Positions 32,216 to 46,241 of a stretch of 64,000 nucleotides of DNA are shown in pieces. How positions within the stretch are numbered: the stretch's first letter is position 1; every line of letters begins with the position of its first letter. A program made the translations under genes and the position numbers. The stretch is taken from assembly GCA_036872755.1 (NCBI GenBank), contig JAVHNS010000015.1, positions 372,001 through 436,000 on the forward strand, in the 5' to 3' direction. The notes beneath the pieces are model-generated. The model ran no database searches and was not told the DNA's origin. It worked only from the letters and a program-made list of their open reading frames with translations. The stretch comes from Orbilia blumenaviensis (Eukaryota; Ascomycota; Orbiliomycetes; Orbiliales; Orbiliaceae).

Positions 32216-35200
32216 AACTACCGGTTGAATGGGTATAGCGTACGTATGGTTGCGTGCGTATGTGTTTGTGAGTGTCGGCTGTATTATATGCTATATCAAC
32301 CTTGCCCTGCCGTTCCCTTTTCCCTTCCCTAGACCCTTCGAAACGAAAGTTTTTTTTCTCTTGCCCCTCTCGCTAGCTAAAGCAACTGTAAAAATGTAAT
32401 GTAGTAACCCTCGTGGGGATGGAAAAAAGGTGTTTGTGGAATTTTGCGGAGGCAAGGTTAGTTTAATATTCGAATCGAATCCTGTCGCTGCCGAACGAAC
32501 AATGGTGCCCAGTAAAAAAAAAGAAAATATATGAACCTTTGGGTGGTGATGTAGATATAACAACGAGCGAAACCACCAAGAAACCACTCGGCGGGACACA
32601 ATAGAACGACAGAAAGGTATCGATCGATCGAATCACGAAAAATAACAAAAAAGACGTCAGAGGGGAATAAAAGACAAAATCGAAGAAAAAAAAAACGATG
32701 CGGCCGGGCGGTCCAATAAATTAAATTTGAAAAAGTGGTGACCCCAAAAAGAAAGACTTTCATTCCAGCTTAATAATCGGTCGGCCGGTCGAAACCAACG
32801 GAGCGCGCGGAGGTCAATTGCAAATCTGACCTGGCCGGCCTTGTTGATGCCAGCCAGCAAGGAAAAAGTATCAATGAAAGGGAAAAAAAAGTAAATAACT
32901 GCCACACCCGTCATCCCAAAGACCCGAGCAGATGACTATTCATATTTCACCGCTTGCTGGACTGGGCACAAAATTAGACCCTGTCGGCGCTGATGTGGGT
33001 GGCAGTCGGATGTATTCTTGTTCCGAATACAACATCGCTAATTCCTGACTCTAAGACTATTTACTATTACTTGACTCTAATCGACCTTTACTCCCCGTAA
33101 AACCGCATTAACGATCAAGAGTCTTAGTACAGAGTCGAAGGGTCTTGATGCCTAAACTGGTGGGAAATGGCGAAGGAGATATCCAGATGCCTGCAGCGTC
33201 ATACATTATTATAATCATTTCGTGGCATGATGCTGCGGAATTCGATTCCTTCTCCCATAGGTAATTTCGAATTTCAAGTTTCCCCCATGATATGATGTAT
33301 TAGATCGAATCTCAATGCGGAACCCTCTCTAAGTCCGCATTCCCGGTAAGCCCGCGTGTACCCAAATAACGTTTCGCCCCGAAGCCCGGTTGGTTCTAGC
33401 TTTTCTCAAAACTAACAAAAAAAAAACAAAAAAAAAGAAAGATTCCTGCAGACTTTCTGGATTACATATTCCTGCTCCTCGGACTTCGGTGTTCGGTCTC
33501 GTGCGGGTTCCTTTAACAATCTGTCCCTCCAAGAAAAAGGCTTACAAACCAAGCATTTTTCTTTTCTTATTCCTTCATCCTTTTCTTCTCACTTTCGTCT
33601 CCACTTTAAAGATTTCAGATAATTCCCACGCGCCCAAAAAAGGGATGTGATTCAGAAGTGGAACCCCCCCAATGACGTGCAGGATTCCTTTTTCTTGTTG
33701 GAGAGGTTTATTTCTGGTAACTCAGATCGTGACAGAAATAAATCATCATCACAAAACCAAAATCACGATCTGAGGGCGGGTCCGAGGCGCACAGAACAAA
33801 TTAAGCATTTTTCATTCCCTTTTGTTTCCAACAATTGCCATAAAATCGCGTTCAGATCACGTATTTGTGCCATGCGCATATTCCATAACATTATAATTAT
33901 ACTTAAGTACTATATGTGTGCCATACGATGCTGATACGATAGATACATTAAACACTCCCACCTCCACTTCCTCAAGAACGAAAGGGAAAAGAATTCATGA
34001 AACCGCAACCTTGAAACTTCCAGGGTCCATCCACCCGTCGGTCACCGGCCACTCCACGGCCATCCGAACGCGAATTAACAAAATTCTCCATCGCTTCGAC
34101 TCATGACTACCCCAGCAAGGTTCGAAGAAGAAGCAGCAGGGCCCCCAGACCACCCCTTCGACCAGGGTTAAAGCTTCCCCCCTCTCTCACTCAGCATGTT
34201 TGCAAGAAAAGAGAGGAAATTCCAATTTAGCCTCTGCATAGCAACCAGACCCCAATCACCTAGTTACCCTTCCCCCCCAAGAAACAATCAAGAAGCTTGG
34301 AATAACCACACCGATCGAAAGAATACAGATATAATCTATCAAAATCTCAATGATAATGTTATAATCAGCCGTCGTGGCGTTTCTCGTGTCCAAGAATCGA
34401 TAAGATGGATCTCAGGCCCGAAGAGACCCAAACTTCTCCAACGTTTTCGAATCCAAGAGGTTCCCCCCCGCCTTTTTTTTACTTTCCTTACGTTACAACA
34501 ATCACATCATCGTTTAAAAGAATCGGGTCTCACGAAATCCCGACGCTCTGGAAACATATAAACCTACCCAAATACGCAGGTCCCCCATCCTCCCCGGTCT
34601 AGACCTTGGCCTATAGCTGGGCCCAGACCTCGAACGACATCAAGGTTATAGCACAAAAGAAGACAAGAATTACTAACAATGATTCATCATCATCACCACT
34701 CTCGTCCTTAACATCCAAATGATCATTTGAGAGAGAGGGGAGCGGCTCGTAGGCTTGCTTGTAAAAGGACACACGGCAGGTGAACGGCGGGGTTCCTTCG
34801 TATCTCCACATAAAGAAAATTATAAATTTTTTTGTTGACTTTGGTTTTAGTGCGCTTCACGATACGGTGTGGAATTGTGTGTGTGGCCCGCCACGGGCGC
34901 GGCGGAACCCCTCGGCAACCCTCCAAAACCGAAATATTGACAGCCCCGCAATCGCACAATTCTTCATCGCCGTAAAGAAAAAAAAAAAAACCTGGCTACA
35001 GAACCCTGATTTTCTTCATGACAGGAAATAAAAAAAAATGCAGTTGTAACATGCACTCCAGCCCTCGCGAAAGCGAACTGCCGATTACAGCCCATATCAT
35101 CGATAATAACCAACCATAAGATCGACGAGGCTGGTTGGTCCAAAAGAAACCCGTCCTGCAGAAGTCTGCAGATATCTACGTGCATAAAGAAATCAGTATT

Positions 35201-36047
35201 CTATACTTCTTTTTTCCTGTGCCCAACGAGTCGCAATTCGCCGTTTCATCAAGAAATTTTTCACAGCGACGAGACATGGTATGGCCATATGGATGGTCAT
35301 GGTAGTTAAAAAGGCCCCACTCTTCAAAAAAAAGAACCCTAGCCGGACAGACCAGCAGCTCTGTCTTACAATCCGAATCGAATTGACCTGAACTCCTCCC
35401 AACGATCGTGGACGAGTGGGGAAATACCGTCGGTCGGTCGGCGCCATCGGTACATGTATATGTCTATGTACACATGGGAACCTTAAAAAAAAGGTGTTAC
35501 ATGTATACCCCGTCTGGCGCCCGGAACTGAACGGATCCTAATTTTCTCTAGATGACACATAGAAGATGATTTGTACAACGTCACCCCTTTCGCGATCGAT
35601 CGTAACATGTAAGAAAGGCAAGATAAGCTTAAATAATTTTACATTTCTATTTAGATCTTTAAAGAAATGTCTTAAATTCTTTAAAAAAAAAAAAATATTA
35701 TATATAAGACCGATCATGAAATAGATATCACCGAAGCGCCCGTCAACAACCAAAAATTTTAAAAATGCCAGAGTATGACAGTGTGTATGTAAGCACAGCT
35801 TACACACTCTTTATTTTCTTTTTTTTTTCGCCTTTCCCTAGTCTCGGGCTTCGGAACTTGCCCACATCCGACCATGTCAAAAAAACCACACATACATCCA
35901 ACTGTCGAAATACCTTGGTATTCCCGTCCGTTTTAGCATTAAACGAAGTTCCCTCTTCTCCCCACAAAAAAAAAAAAGCCCTGCAAGACAGACACCCATG
36001 CATGGCATTGTCCAAGTAAGCAACATTCCTCAAGCTTTCGATCTATC

Positions 36048-36084
36048 AAAAAAAAAAAAAAAAAAAAAAAAACCGGTACCGGTT
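36048..36084. repeat. A25 tract abutting a 14-bp palindrome
   Basis: Twenty-five A run directly into AACCGGTACCGGTT (36071-36084), a perfect palindrome with doubled ACCGGT sites. Confidence 0.75.
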
Positions 36085-37300
36085 AACACGAAGTACCGCC
36101 TGACAATCTATTGATTCGACGGCTAAAATCGATATCCTTCACCCCCCCAAGAAATCCCCATAACATGTGATACAATCACCAAGCTGGTCTTTTTTCCTTC
36201 TTGGAAATTTAAAGGCCTCCGTGTACAATAGCTATGTACATACTTTGGGTAGCTATCCCATGTTCAGGGACCGAATCCACAAGGGCCAAGCTGTCAGAAA
36301 GAATTTATGCTATCAATTTAGCCTACGGAATCACGTTCCAAAACCCAACACTGCCCTTCGCACGGTAAGATAAGTAGCCGTATAAATTACCAACGGAAGC
36401 CCGGAATAAAGAAGAGTTAAAAAAAAAAAAAAGGAAAGGGCCGGGAAGCCAAGGGTTCCCCAGAGTTTAATCTAAATGACAACATACGACAGACGGTCAA
36501 AATGTCAATGTTGGGGGCCAGTAGTTAGTGTATAACATGCATTGTCATGTATACAACAAATATGTACACCTCAATGGCCAACAAAAAACCAACAGATGGT
36601 ATGCATGTATATGCATGCCAAAGACGCTAGCTGAACTCGACATAAGCAGATGGAGCTTTACGAAAAAAATTTGGCGAAAAGTACCAATAAAATATACCGT
36701 TAAATAAGTACTTATTTAATGCCGGGTTTTATAGATATAGTCCATTTACCATAAGGGGAAAGACTGCGTTTCCTAGGTCGTTCATTAAACAGAGTTTAGT
36801 CTTAAATTAGGCTTCAGGGCAGTAAAAACATATCAAAAGAATTTCAAGACGTCCTCGAGGCACAATAAGGTCTTGAAAAACGCACCAAATTCCCTCCAGA
36901 TATATGCTTTGTGCGGAAGGGTTGAGTACAATGCAACGTGTATATATTTCTTGGTATGTATGTGTGGAATACACTAAACCGATAAAATATATACCGAGGT
37001 ATCGATGCACATGATTTCGATCGATCACTTTGCGATCTAAAGGCGTGATAAAGCGCAATGCCGCCCTCTCATATGATAACCGAAAGGGAATGACTTTAGA
37101 CTGTTATTCAATACGGGCTCATTGATGCAACAAGGGATAATATATGCTCCCAACCCTAGGACAGGGGCAGCTCAAGTAGATAGGCAAGCGGTAGTGAATT
37201 GAAGAGGGCAGAAAAGCCAATATAAATAGGGTAATAGATATTAATATTATATATTTAGGACAGGAAAGCAGACAAGATAAACTGTGCGCAATCTATAATA

Positions 37301-38032
37301 TCATGATGAGCAGCTCCCCGACTGGTTTCTTGGTCTCAGGGAAAGGAATTTAAGGTTAACTTTTGGTACCCCCATTCTCAGAGAAATACTGATTATGTCA
37401 AGTTCACCGCTGATTAATAACTGCAGAATCCCCACAACAAGCACAATGAATACCATCCAACAATAAATAGGTCTCATATGCCAAAAAATCTTTGTTATGT
37501 TCATATTCAGAGTCGTGCATATGCACGATAGCCCAAACGCCAACATAAACCAATATGTGGTTATTCCACATACTTCAGGCGTGAAGTCTTTGTCTATGAT
37601 GCATTGGATCCAGGCTCGAGTGTACCATGAGTGTAAAGTGGTGGCCGCTACTATCGAGATTTTTTCTAGAGGAATCAAGGGATGTAGATAACGTAGTTAG
37701 TTGATCGGCAAATTTTAGGGGTAGCAAGTTTAGCAAAAGGTGTTCCTCGAATACTCGGAAAGAGGGGAGAAATGAGGGGGCTTGAGGGATGACATCGCCT
37801 TATTGTAGATGACAGCTTGGGCCTAACCTTCTACATTAAATGTGTGTTTAAAGTTGGTCATATCGCAACAACATCTAGGAAGCCCCGAGCCAGAAAAGAA
37901 GAAGCCTTCTCGTGATTCGAGGGTGTTTCGGGGGGCTGGGACTGGGCCAGGTTGTTGGGGGGGTGTTTTTGGGGCTGGGGCCGGGGCCGGGGCCGGGGCC
38001 GGGCCAGGTTTTCCAATTTCGGTGGCTGTCAT
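37301..38032 (-). CDS. Putative small membrane protein with Pro-Ala repeat, two exons
   Basis: Exon 1 is 38032-37828 and exon 2 is 37665-37301. The 162-bp phase-1 intron has donor GTTAGG, branch CTAAC and acceptor CTCTAG. The product is 189 aa. The N-terminus (residues ~9-35) is a PAPAPAPAPAPK-type run encoded by GGCCCC/GGGGCC repeats. A CCC motif follows near residue 55. Exon 2 contains two clear hydrophobic stretches, YWFMLAFGLSCICTTL and CWMVFIVLVVGILQLLIS, and perhaps a weaker first one. The tail is polar. No family recognised. The frame is closed by stops if the intron is not removed, and joining restores one continuous frame, which supports the model. Divergently placed from the gene at 39732. 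Confidence 0.45.
37977..38000 (+). repeat. GGGGCC hexanucleotide repeat, four perfect units
   Basis: Four perfect GGGGCC units, flanked by imperfect GGGGCT and GGGCC copies, inside exon 1 of the minus-strand gene, where they encode Pro-Ala pairs. G-quadruplex-prone on the + strand. Confidence 0.85.
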
Positions 38033-39731
38033 GATTTGGTGGAAATATAATTTGGTGGGGATATATCGTTGTAATTACACGGGTAGATAGACTATAGATG
38101 TGACTCCGAAGTTATGGAGGCGCGTGTGGGTCTTAGAAGGGGATCCGGGTTATGGCCAAAGCTTGCAATGGCCTTTTTATTCCTTTCTTTCTTTCTTTTT
38201 TTGCAGATACTGAAACTAGCCCGTATATCTAGGAGGACAGGCTGTATTTAATAGACACTCCAGATTTACATTTTCAGACTAGTTGACGTAGACCTATATA
38301 TGTGAGTTCTAGTGTCTATATATATATATATATAGTGCGTGCCTGCGTGCAGGCAGGCAGCATATACGTTCAAACGCTATCTTTGGCTCACGTAATTTTA
38401 ACTACTTGGTCATATCCACGTATATTAAATGTTCAAACTCGAGGAAGGTCTTAGTGTTTTCTATTTCCGGGGGAAACGTGTAAAGAGACTAGTTTATTAG
38501 AACAGAGAGAACGAAGATCCAAGTTCCACTTGCCGATCTAATATCAACCCGTAGCTTCTAGTACGTGTTATAAACCTCTGACAGCCACGTGGTCACGACA
38601 ATTTGTTGAGATTTAATTTTCAGATCGAAAAATACTATAGTTATTTACGTACACGGACTCAGCGACGATGGGGGGGGGGGCCTTATCACGTATATATATA
38701 ACGCTTTCCAAGGCAACAGGTCCCATCCTCATGGTTCCATGACGGTTCTTGGAGTAATATGGCTTTTATAGTCCACATGTATATACCTAGGTACTATATG
38801 GGTTTTTGGTAACATTATAAGTGACATGAGGGCTCCCAAGTCGATTTGAGAGACTACAGTTTTTTTTATGATGGGTATAGAAGAGACTTGAACTGTAAAG
38901 CTTTTTTTTACAAAGTCTGACATTTCCCCCCTCTAACGTTTTTCTAGCATATTGTGGGCTATAGATTATCTTAGATACCCTAGCGCTTATATATATTTGA
39001 TATAACCTTGCAAGCAATTATTTAGCTGGAGTGTGAGTTGGGTTGGAATAAATAACACTAGTTACACTGACCCCTTTCGTATTTGCAGAATACATCATAG
39101 AATGCCTCTTATGGACTTGTCTAACCGTAACGATATGATCACTCACGCATATGCAAACGACATCAGATCTCACGCTGGTTGTCAATAAAAACTTAGTGAT
39201 TCAGCATGGCAAAGTTATCAACTCGTGGCTCTCGCCTTTAGTCTGGAAACGTCGAGTCGCGTATATGTTCACCCAGAAGGAATAAGTAGTTGGTATGATC
39301 GATAACGCAGAATCATTGAATACTATATAACCAGCCGAAGGCTAAGAGCCAATTCTTTCGTAGTTTATATTGTAGCCTGGACCGTAGTCCGGCTCGGAAA
39401 CCTATGGAAGGGTTTGTGAGTTCCTGAAGAGGTCCTGGATAAGTTTTTAGATGGATTGTGATGGAGTGGCTCCTGAGCCTGTTTGAACGTTCGCCAGTAG
39501 GTTGCCGAGCAATTTACGAGAGTACTACCAAGTAAGAGTGCTATATTTGGTGCTGGGGATGGAGTAGTCATGGGCAACTGAAGAGGCCCGCAGTCTCCTA
39601 AGAAGACATACTTGTATATCTATAGGAAAGACAGCCTCATCAACACTTGATTTCCAGACCACACTCCATCGACAGACACACCTACACACCAACATCTTAT
39701 CCACAAAAGCGCAGCCACCTAACCAGTGAAT
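38033..39731. other. Spacer between divergent small genes
   Basis: AT-rich with a (TA)n run and a GCCTGC/GCAGGC hairpin near 38.34 kb, a G12 run near 38.67 kb and short ORFs only. Presumably carries the promoters of both flanking genes. Confidence 0.45.
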
Positions 39732-40237
39732 ATGGATCAACTTCCGATGAATGACGTTATGTTGGGCGGCGAAAGGACTGGGGCGCCCGAGGGGGAGTGG
39801 AGCTGGGAGTGGAGCTGGGAGCGGGTTCGGGAGCGAGTATACCGTAAGATACTACTAACGGAATATCGTATATCGACAATGACATATAACTAACAGCTAA
39901 ATTTCCCCTTTCAATACTTTTAGTCAAGCATCTGCTTTTGGCCCCGTGTGCGGCCTGCTTCTCCTACGCCTTGTTTAAAATGCTTTTGGGGATGTGCTCG
40001 GACATACCATGCATCGCCTTTGTGACTGCGGTCGTCTTCGCCGACTACCTCGACCCTGAGTTCACACGTCGGTACCTCAGGGAGGTATTCTTCCGGTCCG
40101 TTTTGTTGGTGGCGGGGGTGTTCATTGTTACTTCTATAGTAACAATGAACCCCTCAGAAGCAGTAGAGATTGGCCGAGCCGCTGTTGCAGCAGTGGCTCA
40201 AGGAGTGGGAGTTGAGCTCCCAGCCCCCAGCACTGCA

Positions 40238-40833
<596 letters not shown>

Positions 40834-42915
40834 TCATTATTATTACAGCTAGTGCTGTGACAATCTTATCTGACTCTCATGGCCCCCGAAGTCCACGTTG
40901 CGACGGTAAGATGCAAGGAGTTAGCACTTAATTCGGTATTAAAATGATAATTCATGTTAGGCTAGTACTGGTGCGCCATTGTAAAAAACCTTCCTATAAT
41001 TTTGTATTACAGATGTATTCATGAGGCGTGCCTTTCTAGCACAACACTTATTCCCCAGCCTGGTGCTGAAGGAGCATCAATCGGTGTTGTAGTTTGTTGG
41101 ATTTTGGACATGCCATGCTGGGCCCATGCGCCTAGTCGAGGGTTCGAATGATGATCCGACGGTTGATGGATCCGAAATATTGCAAATTTGGCCCTCCAGA
41201 CCTATATTTAGAATATTAGATCTGGTACTTTCAATCTCTATGAACGATAACTCCGGCACATCTTTAGCATATGCACATGAATCACGAGTCAAACTTTAAG
41301 TATTCGTAAATTTGTGTCTTGATAGGCTGCAGGTTTAAATTGTTTGCAACAATGTTGATAAACCACGAGCTATGCCGGGTTATCGATAATTATCTTCCTG
41401 ACTGTTAAGGGGTGATTCTAGCTACTCCGGAGGCGTGAGGTTTGTACAGCAATAGCCGTTAGGCTTGTGCTTGTACCTTCGGAATATATTGAACTTAAGC
41501 CTACCAACCCCCAATGGCCAATTACCTAGGGACTCATCTACCATCTAATAGCAAGTGTAGACGGCACATGTACAATGCTAAATGCTAATGTCAACATGTA
41601 ATTGGAGCCAGCAAGGGGAGGCCTGACCTGGGGAGTTGGGGGACGGGCGTGGGCGAAGCTCTTCATATTCTGTACTATTACTAACGTCACTCTACAATTC
41701 TTCATAAGTTGAAAATAGAAGCTATGGATTTAAGGAGACTACCAGTTGTGAATACTTAATTAATATAGTTTATTATAACTACGGACGTTCAAAAACTTGT
41801 TCTCATTTACCTAGAGTAGGGTTTTGTGTTACGGTTTGTTGTATTATGGATGTTCATGATGTATGCTAAAACGGCTAGTACAGCGGTAGTGACCCCGATC
41901 TCACTAGAAAGTTTAATGGTGGATAATTCTATGTACTATTAACTATTATTATCGATGTACGGACTTTGGGGAAACCAATTCCTCATTGATAATTTGGAAG
42001 TTTGATTCGGGTTGTTTGTTCTACCTAGGCTTACGTGCATATGTGTGTTCAAATTAATCCCAAGTTTTGTTACAATGTTTCGACAATCTATCAATAGGGT
42101 TCCTAGCCTCAGCCGGACCATCTCTAGACCAGCTGAAAGTACTCAATAAATAGTATAATACGGGCATCCAATGACAAGCGTGCAAGGAAAATACCCACAA
42201 CTGCAAGCCCATGTTGCAAAAGAGGAACGCCTCATCAATCCGTTTAAATTCCAGCTTGTTCATACACTCTCTCAGCTCAGCTCAGCCCTCGTTCCCGAAC
42301 CTACCATTGCATTAGCTCCTTTCTTGTGTAACACTGACCTTTTCCTTTTCCTTCCGCATTTATATCCGTGCAATGCATGTATATATGTATGCGGGTTGGT
42401 GTTGGATGTGGTATATTAAAGCGAGAAGGAAAGTACTAGTACTAGTGTGGCTTGGTTTTTTGATATATACAGTCCTTTAGTGGTGCAGCTGAGATATGTA
42501 CTATGGAGCCCTTCTTTATTTTATTTTTCCTGGCTAGCGCTATACGTATATACGCATACAAAAGCGTACTTTGAAAAGCGTGCGGTGGCGCTACCCGGCT
42601 CAGCTAGGTAGGTATTGGGAGAAGCAAGCAGGGGATATTATAATACATGGTTGGGGTGCACGCACACAGTTATTGACAGACCCACCTCTTCAGCGAATCG
42701 ATCTCCCATACAGAATATCGGTATATGGTACCATTGATGGCGTCTGAAGGGGACCGTGCTGTAGATAGTCATCGTGTTGGCTTCAGGGTAGTCTCGTAAG
42801 CCCCAGCCAACTCCAGCTCCGAGACCTTAAAGGCTGGCTTCAGCGGCCAGCATGGAGATAAATAATTGCTTCCTAGCGTTTTTCCAGGTAGAAGGCATTG
42901 TCTACATTTCAGAAT
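40834..42915. other. Spacer before the MED5 3' end
   Basis: Ordinary AT-leaning sequence with short ORFs. No gene, RNA or repeat family recognised. The two flanking genes converge on it. Confidence 0.45.
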
Positions 42916-45900
42916 CTACATTCCAGTCATAATCTCATCCGCCGTCAGCCCTAAATCCACCCCGGCATCAGGCATCATCAACATATCCCCATCAACCATA
43001 ACATCCCCAAGCACTCCATCCCCTAAATCAACCACTCCACCAACCACAGCCGCCCCACCAACGCCACCAACAGTACTTGCAACCATCATCCCTTCCACCT
43101 TCCTTGCTAGTTTCATAACAACCTCAGTCCGTCCTTGCTCTTCGCCACCTAGTAACTTGCAGTCATCTTCCAAGTACCTCAGGGCCTCGACCAAAGTCAG
43201 AACCCCACCATTCCCAGTCCCACCGGTATGTTCTTTCCTCCCTGTAACCTCCCCAACCTTCCACTTCCAATCCTCGACCATCGGTGCAACTATCAAACTC
43301 GCGACGATATCCACCGCCACATCCCCAACATCAGGTCCAGCACCTACAACCTCATCAACAAGTACCCTAACCACCTCCTTAGCACCCAGCAGTCTCCACG
43401 CTGCATAAAGAAGACGTGGATTCCACCCGGCCGGTTGAATAATCAAATCTGGTGTAGCGCTCCACGTAGTCACCCCTTGAACAGCACTCTTTAGTGCCCC
43501 TAGAATACCTCCAGAATGTTTGGTCCAGTTTTCTAGCTCACTAGTAGACGGTAAGCCCGTCCTTCGCCAGTCCCTAGATGAGGAAGTCTGTTTGAGCATC
43601 TGTTCCGCTTGCTGGTGCAAAGTACTGTTTGGATTATTAGCCGTGCCATCGGAGCGAAGAACGTCTTTTAGAACACGTTCAAGGGAATGCGAACATATCG
43701 CAAGGATAGTTTTGTGTGTCTGCGTGACCTCGGATGGTGCATTAGTGACGAGAATGTGCAGTATCCGAAGTGCATGAGAGATTTCTCCCTGTGAGGACAT
43801 CGTATGCCAGATATAATCCGTTAACCAGAAGATTATGGCGACTTCTGACGCAATAAGCGATGAAAGTTGGAAGTCTAGCCCTGAAGTTAGCATGTTTACT
43901 ATCGTAATAAATGTGATTGTGGTTGTAGAAGAGACGCACAGTCTAATCCTTCCTTCAAAGTTTTCGTGTCCAATACTCCCCTCTCACAGGCTTCAACAGT
44001 CTGCGCCATCAAAGTCGGCACAAGGCTGTAATACTCCTGTGGCCGGCAGCTTTGCATAACCTCATCTGTAATACCTTCGCCCTCGTACAATGCCTTAATC
44101 CAGCCTCCCAACTGTGCATGTCTATCACCCATCCTTCCCAGATCCTCAACCGAGATATCTTTCCAGCACTGCTTGATGAACATGGGTACAAAGCTTGTGG
44201 GTGTAATCGATGGCCCTAGGTGAGAGAAAGAAAGATTGTGGCGATAATAAATTGTAAGAATTAGGAGGAGTATATATCCGAATTCTTTGTAGACTGGCTC
44301 GTATTCGCCTTGGTCATCGTCGTAACGCCAATTTTCGAGCACGATACAGAGGGGCTCTAGAATCGTAATTGGCGATGAATAGAGGAGTAGCAGATCAATC
44401 GTCTTAGGGCGTGAAATCAGGTTTTTGCAGAGTGTGTAAAGAGCCATTGTCGCGCGCTGTTCACACAGCATTCGAAGCATCTAGGATATAGTTAGCACAG
44501 ACATCATTTTCTAGCACCCAAATCAGAATCTTACATCTACAACAGCTCCAACTATTGCCCCAGAATTCCCATCAAGCTCCTCAATCTCACTGATCAGTCT
44601 TTCCACACGATCAGCGTCTACCATGCACTCAGCAACCAGTTCCTCCTGTGTATACCGCCTCTTCGCCATCGTCTGCAGCGGCACATCGCCTAGAATAATC
44701 TCCACAGAAGATTCTTCAATAATTCGATGTAGCGCACACGCAAATAGGAACTCTTGCTTGACATCACTCGAAAGGTCTAGCATGTTATCCAGTGACGGGT
44801 CCAGCGAAAGCGAGTTGCCTCCCGACTTTGCAAGCGCCTGGGTTAAGACATATTGTGCTTGAATAACAGGCATGTTGAAGCGTATGAGCAAGAGTGGGAT
44901 CTTATTGACGAGGAAGTGGCGGAATAGGGCGACTGTAGACTCGGATTCGGAGCGACTGATAGCGTTGGCGATACAATCCAATGCAGCGATGATAAGATCT
45001 AGGGCAACTTGGCCGCCTATTTCTTTGTAGCGGTTAAGAAGGTGATGGATAAGGTATTCATCATCGACAAGGGGTCGGGCGAATAACTATTCCAATTAGC
45101 ATCCCCACATTTCCAGGATAAAGATATATTCCACCCACCAGCGCATTGATGAAAACGTATAGTCCACCTCTCGACGGCTGTCCTGCTTCTCCAATGGCAT
45201 CCAAACCCATCCCCATCCCGAGGAGCCCGTTGCCAGTGCCAGAACCCCCAGGCCCGTCCGCTTTCTTCGGAACCAAAGCATCAAGCCTCATCGCTAATTG
45301 CGGATTTAGAGCTTGAAACCCCTGCGCAAACATCGGCAGCGTAGTCTCGAAGTTCGCCCTCTTATCTTTACTGATTTCATGCGATGTTTTCAAAAACCCG
45401 TTCAGCGTCTGGTTCTCACCAACCGCAACAACGAGCTCTCCAATAATCGCTTTCTTCTGAGGACCCATTATCCCGGTACCAAGTCCTAGCCCATCGAGAC
45501 CATGCCCAAGCGCATCCAATCCGCCACCATCATTTGCCGCAATAACCGCATCCATCCATTTACTCAATGCGTCGATTAAAGCAGCCGGTGTTTCCCTCGG
45601 CGCCGCATTCCCCGCACCACCACCACTACTCCCCTGCAAGCTCTGTACGACGAGAACCAAACTCGTCAAAACCGCTGTATCAACCGCCTCTCTCGATAAC
45701 GCAGCTGCCATATCTCCTTCGCCGCCATGGAGAACATGGTTCTGTTGTATATGGTCCGACGACCATAGCGCGTGTAAAAAGCTCGACAGTGGTACAATGT
45801 TCGCCGACACCAGTCGCTGGATAAACAGTAAATATCTAGGATCGACCGATAACTGCGGTGTGGGGTATGCTTCTGGCGAGATCAAGACGGCGGCGAGTTC

Positions 45901-46241
45901 GTCGCGTGCTATCGGTGCTTTTCGAAGTATGGAACGAGCGTATGTTTCAAACTATCGTTTTTTCGAGAGAAAAATTTCGAGACGTATAAAACCACCAACC
46001 CCCCTAGCAAGGGAGGAGGAGGAGCCCCATGGAACTATGCGTTAACCTCATTATTTCATGGCTAATTTTCATAACATTCTGGTTAACCCTTATGAAGGGG
46101 AAGGGTAGAATAGGGAAGGGGGGAAAGTACCTAGATCATTAAGAGAGGGCATACCTGTTCGACATCGATGCGCATGGAAAGACTCCTGCGCAGAAACTTG
46201 CGCCATGTTTCGGCCGATGTTGGGGTGGTCGCTGAAGCCAT
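42916..46241 (-). CDS. MED5: Mediator complex subunit 5 (Nut1), five exons
   Basis: Exons are 46241-46155, 45951-45139, 45086-44535, 44480-43940 and 43874-42916, giving 983 aa, a normal MED5 length. Introns are 203, 52, 54 and 65 bp. Donors are GTATGC, GTGGGT, GTAAGA and GTGCGT; branch sites include GCTAAC. The last intron has a second in-frame acceptor ending at 43881 that adds two residues. MED5 is a tail-module subunit linking regulators to RNA polymerase II. Family signs are the start ETWRKFLRRSLSMRIDVEQ (exon 1-2 reads ..VEQFETYARSIL), SPEAYPTPQLSVDPRYLLFIQRL, the junction FINAL|LFARPLVDDEYLIHHLLNRY, and EGLD near the exon 4-5 junction. Exon 4 is rich in hydrophobic helices. The C-terminus is Gly/Val/Asp-rich with few charges and ends DLGLTADEIMTGM. 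Same strand as the GDH gene 1.2 kb upstream; no shared role. Confidence 0.9.

Larger units (their letters stand above)
30282..37300. other. 7-kb stretch without a recognisable gene
   Basis: Lies upstream of the APH-like gene and downstream of the small membrane-protein gene. It is rich in simple repeats: (AAAAT)n at ~30593-30633, A21 at 31244, CGTT/CGCT tetranucleotides at ~31876-31900, a polypyrimidine tract at ~32050-32125, (TA)16 at 32179, and A25 at 36048. The longest ORFs are ~140 codons and low-complexity. It could hold long UTRs, a non-coding transcript or a large promoter; nothing in the sequence proves any of these. Confidence 0.45.

Noticed and set aside
41130..41165. tRNA-like B-box string GGGTTCGAATG
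   Set aside because: The flanks do not form a 5-bp T stem and no A box or acceptor pairing lies upstream.
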